DNA of 64,000 nt from JANWKQ01 sp040376605 (GTDB lineage Bacteria; Bacteroidota; Bacteroidia; CAIKAF01). Of this stretch, positions 60,633 to 64,000 are shown piece by piece. Below the pieces are notes generated by a model, which did not search any database, was not told the DNA's origin, and saw nothing but the letters and a program-made list of their open reading frames with translations. The translations under genes and the position numbers were made by a program. The stretch covers positions 10,357 to 74,356 of the forward strand of contig JBEIQI010000001.1 in the NCBI GenBank assembly GCA_040376605.1. Reading direction: 5' to 3'. How positions within the stretch are numbered: the stretch's first letter is position 1; each line of letters starts with the position of its first letter.

Positions 60633-61007
60633 ATGGAAAGCACAAGACAGTTAAAGGTGGGGCGTTTAATTCAAAAGGAATTAAGCAGTGTTTTTGTAAA
60701 AGAAGGACAAACCCTTTATGGTAAGATTTTAGTCTCTATTACAGTGGTTAGAATGAGTCCTGACCTCTCCGTAGCCAAGATATACCTGAGCATTTTTCCC
60801 AATGAAAAAAGCAAAGAGGTGTTGAAGATCATCAATGATAATAAACCTAAGGTTAGACATTGGCTTGGTCAAAAAACCAAAGGGCAAATGCGAATAATTC
60901 CTGAGCTCATTTTCTACTTTGATGATTCAGCGGCCTATTTCGAAAAAATTGATATTGCCTTAAGAAATTTAGATAAACCCAAGGAGGATTTAAATGACTC
61001 CGAATAA
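60633..61007 (+). CDS. rbfA: Ribosome-binding factor A
   Basis: 124 residues. TRQLKVGRLIQKELSSVF start, ILVSITVVRMSPDLSVAKIYLSIF, and IPELIFYFDDSAAYFEKID, the RbfA KH-fold blocks. It matures the 16S rRNA 5' end in the 30S subunit. Not next to nusA/infB here. The radical SAM gene begins 36 bp later. Confidence 0.93.
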   Translation: MESTRQLKVGRLIQKELSSVFVKEGQTLYGKILVSITVVRMSPDLSVAKIYLSIFPNEKSKEVLKIINDNKPKVRHWLGQKTKGQMRIIPELIFYFDDSAAYFEKIDIALRNLDKPKEDLNDSE

Positions 61008-61043
61008 GGTCCTCAACCCTTTATTATACCATCTACCGCTGGC

Positions 61044-62060
61044 ATGAAGGCTGTTTTAAAAGATCAAATTCATCTGCTGCAAAAGGTTACTCCATTAAAG
61101 GGACTCAACCTTATACGCCTTTTTTTTAGCTTTTATGTTTCTCGTATTACCAAAAAATCTTCGCTAAGGGCCATGCCCATGGGATTGTCTATTGAACCCA
61201 CCACCTCTTGTAATTTGCGGTGCAGCGAATGTCCCAGCGGGTTACGTTCTTTTACCCGACCTACCGGTATGTTAGATCCTCAAACATTTCAACGTGTAAT
61301 TGATCAGTTAAAATCCCGACTTATTTGGCTCACTTTTTATTTTCAAGGAGAACCTTACCTTAATAAGGATTTTTTAAAAATGGTAAAATATGCCAGTCAA
61401 CAAGGATTGTATACGATGACGAGCACCAATGCCCATTATTTTACCGATGAGGTGGCCCAAGAAACCATCGAAAGTGGATTAAGCAGAATCATTGTTTCTA
61501 TGGATGGAGTGAATCAGGAGACCTATGAAAAATATCGAAAGGGAGGTTCGTTAGAGAAGGTAAAAGATGGGATTACGAAGTTGGTAGGATGGAAAAAAAA
61601 ACTGGGATCATACACACCGCATATTGTTTTGCAATTTATTGTATTTGGTCACAACGAACATGAGGTGGACGAAGTAAAAAAACTAGGCAAGGAAATGGGC
61701 GTGGATGAAGTAAAAATTAAATCTGCCCAGATTTATGATTTTTCAAATACAGATCTGTTGCCTGGGGATGAAAAATATACCCGGTATAAATCCGAAAATG
61801 GATCGTATCAAATTAAAAACGAATTGATGAATCATTGTTGGAGGATGTGGAGCAGTGCGGTTATTACCTGGGATGGGAAAGTGATTCCATGTTGTTTTGA
61901 TAAAGATGCCCATCATCAAATTGGAACCATAGAAGAAAAGCCATTTCAGGAAATTTGGACGAGCCCTGCTTACCATGATTTTAGAACTCAAGTGTTGTTA
62001 AATAGGAAGTCGGTGGATATCTGCACTAATTGCACCGAAGGTACCGAGGTTTGGATTTAG
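61044..62060 (+). CDS. Radical SAM/SPASM-domain protein
   Basis: 338 residues. SIEPTTSCNLRCSECPSG carries the CxxxCxxC radical-SAM cluster. The C-terminal region has CCFDKDAHHQIGTI and DICTNCTEGTEVW, the SPASM auxiliary cluster cysteines. SPASM enzymes modify peptides or, in some branches, sugars and lipids. No precursor peptide gene is evident nearby. Cytoplasmic. Confidence 0.88.
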   Translation: MKAVLKDQIHLLQKVTPLKGLNLIRLFFSFYVSRITKKSSLRAMPMGLSIEPTTSCNLRCSECPSGLRSFTRPTGMLDPQTFQRVIDQLKSRLIWLTFYFQGEPYLNKDFLKMVKYASQQGLYTMTSTNAHYFTDEVAQETIESGLSRIIVSMDGVNQETYEKYRKGGSLEKVKDGITKLVGWKKKLGSYTPHIVLQFIVFGHNEHEVDEVKKLGKEMGVDEVKIKSAQIYDFSNTDLLPGDEKYTRYKSENGSYQIKNELMNHCWRMWSSAVITWDGKVIPCCFDKDAHHQIGTIEEKPFQEIWTSPAYHDFRTQVLLNRKSVDICTNCTEGTEVWI

Positions 62061-62188
62061 TTTTACAACTTTCTCCCAATCCCATATGAATGACAGCGCA
62101 CCTTGAAATTCCCGAGGTAAATTTATTCCAAATACATTTTAGGCGAGATAACGAAAGAGCTCAATGGATTATTGAGGCAATTAATGTT

Positions 62189-63271
62189 TTACTTTTTTAA
62201 AGTGCTTAACCATTCCGTAAAGGTCTTCGGAACATCATCTTTAAAGGAAGACGAGTTGGTTTCCTTTGGCTTTTCTTCGGACGGTTTTTCAATTTCCTTT
62301 TCAACCACAGCCTTTAGTTCCTCTTCAATTTTTTGAATAACGATTGCGGGCTCCTCGGTTGCTGGCAATTCTTCATTAGATTTAATTTTATCGATAAAGG
62401 GACTTAGAATTGGATTCGTTTCTTCCTCCTTTTTTACCTCAGGGATAACCGTTTTTTCTATGATAGGTGGAGGAACTTCTTTCTTCTCTTCCTCAATTTT
62501 TAATTCAGGTTTGGCCAGAATTTTTTCGTTGATAAGAGCCGTTAAATCTACTAATTTCGAATTCTCTTCCGTTGGTTTTTTCTCTTCAGTTTTGGGACTT
62601 TCCTTCTTATCTGCATCTACAAAACTAACCGTGGTATTTTTATCTTTATTGAGTTCAGCAAGTCTTTCATGCAGAATTCTTAAATTGTCTTCCTTAGTTT
62701 GTGTTTCGTTGAGTACTTTATTAAAATGCTGTTTTTTCTCCTCAATACTGGTTAATACCGGTTTAACTTCAGGCTTCTTCTCCTCAATTTTGATGATTAT
62801 CTCATCAGGTTTTTTTATTTCAACAACGGGCTTTACTTCTTCTTTTTTCACCTCTTGAATAACAACCGGTTCTATCTTTTTAACTTCAGGAACTTTGGTT
62901 TCTAAAACTGGTTTTATTTCCTCCTTTTTAGATTCAATAATTGGTTTAGGCTCTTCTTTTTTAATAACCACTTCCAAAATTTCCTTCTTTTCTTCCACTT
63001 TCTTAACTTCTGGAATGGATTCCTTTACCACTGGAGGAATTACCTCATTCACTTTTTTAGACACCTCTATTTTAGGAACTTCCTGAGTTTTAGGAGGTGG
63101 AGGTATTGCACTGGCTTTCTTTTTACGAGCCTTGGATCTTAATACTACAATAATCAATAAAACAATGCAGATAAATAAAAGTCCACCCGTAATAATTATC
63201 AAGGTTAATAGATTATCACTACTTAGATGAGTAAGTGCATGGGTAGTCTCTGTATCCAGTGAAATAGGCAT
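62189..63271 (-). CDS. Membrane-anchored Lys/Glu/Pro-rich low-complexity protein
   Basis: 360 residues: one membrane helix (LLTLIIITGGLLFICIVLLIIVVL, about residues 21-45), a basic/Pro hinge (KARKKKASAIPPPPK), then 300 residues of tandem EVKK/EEKK/PVVEIKK-type units (PVVIQEVKKEEVKPV, IIIKIEEKKPEVKPV). No catalytic domain; the short helix SIEEKKQHFNKVLNET and the tail FTEWLSTLKK are the only complex parts. Probably a long spacer across a periplasmic or cytoplasmic distance. The C-terminal tail may bind a partner. Divergent from the DUF6427-like gene. Confidence 0.65.
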   Translation of the reverse strand: MPISLDTETTHALTHLSSDNLLTLIIITGGLLFICIVLLIIVVLRSKARKKKASAIPPPPKTQEVPKIEVSKKVNEVIPPVVKESIPEVKKVEEKKEILEVVIKKEEPKPIIESKKEEIKPVLETKVPEVKKIEPVVIQEVKKEEVKPVVEIKKPDEIIIKIEEKKPEVKPVLTSIEEKKQHFNKVLNETQTKEDNLRILHERLAELNKDKNTTVSFVDADKKESPKTEEKKPTEENSKLVDLTALINEKILAKPELKIEEEKKEVPPPIIEKTVIPEVKKEEETNPILSPFIDKIKSNEELPATEEPAIVIQKIEEELKAVVEKEIEKPSEEKPKETNSSSFKDDVPKTFTEWLSTLKK

Positions 63272-63373
63272 TGATTCGGCAATTATCCAGCTAAATTACA
63301 ATTTTTTCCAGATTTAAAGGGTGCTTATATATTTATTCATTCATTTTTGTTCTCTTTGTACTGAATTATCAGC

Positions 63374-64000
63374 ATGATCATCAATCTTTTTAAGACAAAT
63401 CAAATAACCGGAATAGTCTTTTTGATTATTTTCCAATTATTGGTTTTTTTAAATCCTGCTTTACATCAAGCACCCCTTCGATATAATACCGAAGATACCA
63501 TCCTTTACAATGCCTTATTTGAATCCTGGGCTCATTATAAGTGGTTAAATCTGGGGCTTAGTTTTGCCTTGATGTTTGCTCAGGCATTAATTTATAATTA
63601 CCTCGTTATACAATTAAATCTATTGGGCCGAACTACCTATTTACCTGCCTTTTTCTATTTACTCATCTCCTGCATGTTACCCGGAAATTTGCTTTTTAAC
63701 TCCGGCATTGTTGCTGCTTCGTTTATCGTTCCGGCCGTTTATATTTTAATGACTGCACCTGCAGATAAAAGACCTTTAAGAACCGTTTTTAATGTTTCCA
63801 TTTTATTTTCTATCGGATCATTATTTTATTTACAAGCCATGTTTTATTTTCCCTTTGTGCTTATCGCTATGGGGATGTTGGGGATGTTAAGTTTTAGAGG
63901 TGCTGTGGTTTCGTTAATAGGTTTTATAGTGCCTTATGTTTATGTACTTACCTATTATTTTTGGACGGACGATTTGGTGGGTTATTGGCAAAAGCAATAC
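63374..64000 (+). CDS. DUF6427-like multi-helix membrane protein, N-terminal part (cut by window edge)
   Basis: ATG at 63374; open to the last base (209 codons visible). MIINLFKTNQITGIVF start, then GLSFALMFAQALIYNYLVIQ, LPAFFYLLISCMLPG and LFYLQAMFYFPFVLIAMG. The helix pattern and the start MI..FK.NQ match the Bacteroidota DUF6427 family of unknown function. Not listed as a complete gene because the stop is outside the window. Confidence 0.7.
   Translation, partial: MIINLFKTNQITGIVFLIIFQLLVFLNPALHQAPLRYNTEDTILYNALFESWAHYKWLNLGLSFALMFAQALIYNYLVIQLNLLGRTTYLPAFFYLLISCMLPGNLLFNSGIVAASFIVPAVYILMTAPADKRPLRTVFNVSILFSIGSLFYLQAMFYFPFVLIAMGMLGMLSFRGAVVSLIGFIVPYVYVLTYYFWTDDLVGYWQKQY

Noticed and set aside
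62090..62200. 36-codon plus-strand ORF (MTAHLEIPEV start) after the radical SAM gene
   Set aside because: No recognised homologue, overlaps the end of the opposite-strand gene, no promoter or spacing evidence.
1..64000. CRISPR arrays, rRNA or tRNA genes, insertion sequences, prophage
   Set aside because: None seen: no regularly spaced repeats, no cloverleaf-like or rRNA-like stretches, no transposase or integrase genes. A tRNAscan or Infernal run would settle small RNA genes.

Overview
This is an AT-rich chromosomal segment from a member of the Bacteroidota. The main evidence is repeated type IX secretion (T9SS) biology: C-terminal sorting domains of types A and B, a DUF5103 plug-type protein, a SprE/PorW-type lipoprotein and SprB-like repeats. 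Also typical are -7 promoter elements of the form TAnnTTTG, an atpBEFHAG operon without atpD/atpC, and the bactofilin/AtpZ genes in front of it. Genus-level placement cannot be made from sequence reading alone.

Layout. 1-2.9 kb: tail of a KdsC/NeuA-like HAD phosphatase, neuB, a fatty-acid-hydroxylase/sterol-desaturase-like membrane enzyme and a tandem SMR transporter pair. 2.9-11.4 kb: a T9SS cargo protein, frr, mazG, two barrel-like paralogues, a thioredoxin, an MBOAT/SGNH acylation pair, a small DUF6952-like protein and an NdpA-like nucleoid protein. 11.5-15.3 kb: an amino-sugar/glycan salvage cluster (FHS-type MFS transporter, ROK kinase, Tat-exported glycosylasparaginase) followed by csaA. 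15.3-21.8 kb: small secreted proteins, a 2OG-Fe(II) oxygenase, a DUF4239 membrane protein, a frameshifted ion-channel-like gene, a barrel protein, a Crp-like regulator and a flavodoxin-fold oxidoreductase. 21.8-27.8 kb (minus strand): permease, glutamine-synthetase-like ligase, iron alcohol dehydrogenase, gamma-glutamyl hydrolase and aldehyde dehydrogenase. Together these look like a gamma-glutamylation route for an amino alcohol, best guess ethanolamine.

27.9-34.6 kb holds the most striking regulation. A consensus promoter is followed by a SAM-I-type riboswitch, then a 30-codon leader ORF ending in FCCCCCFSC, then a 31-codon ORF resembling the MetX N-terminus. Next come metY, metX, hom, two half-size YeeE/YedE sulfur transporters, an OsmC protein and metZ. 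This reads as a direct-sulfhydrylation methionine operon with possible dual sensing of SAM (RNA) and cysteine (translation of a poly-Cys leader).

34.6-43.9 kb: a secreted protein of the family often mislabelled asparagine synthetase B, dnaB, a biotin carrier protein with a thioesterase, and a minus-strand envelope-type cluster (lipoprotein, flippase, methyltransferase, B12-radical SAM, and a shortened TMEM43-like membrane protein). 44-51.4 kb: T9SS genes. The sprE/porW gene is broken by a one-base deficit in an A7 run. 51.4-57.8 kb: bactofilin, ATP-synthase accessory genes and atpBEFHAG, with a hairpin/T-run between atpE and atpF. 57.8-64 kb: a second sterol-desaturase-like enzyme, a T9SS protein, rbfA, a radical SAM/SPASM enzyme, a Lys/Glu/Pro-rich membrane protein and the start of a DUF6427-like membrane protein.

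Three long intergenic imperfect palindromes (about 90-140 nt) at 4.1, 7.1 and 19.5 kb look like a dispersed hairpin-element family. Two genes carry single-base frame disruptions in homopolymers. These could be assembly errors or real lesions and should be checked against reads before biological interpretation.
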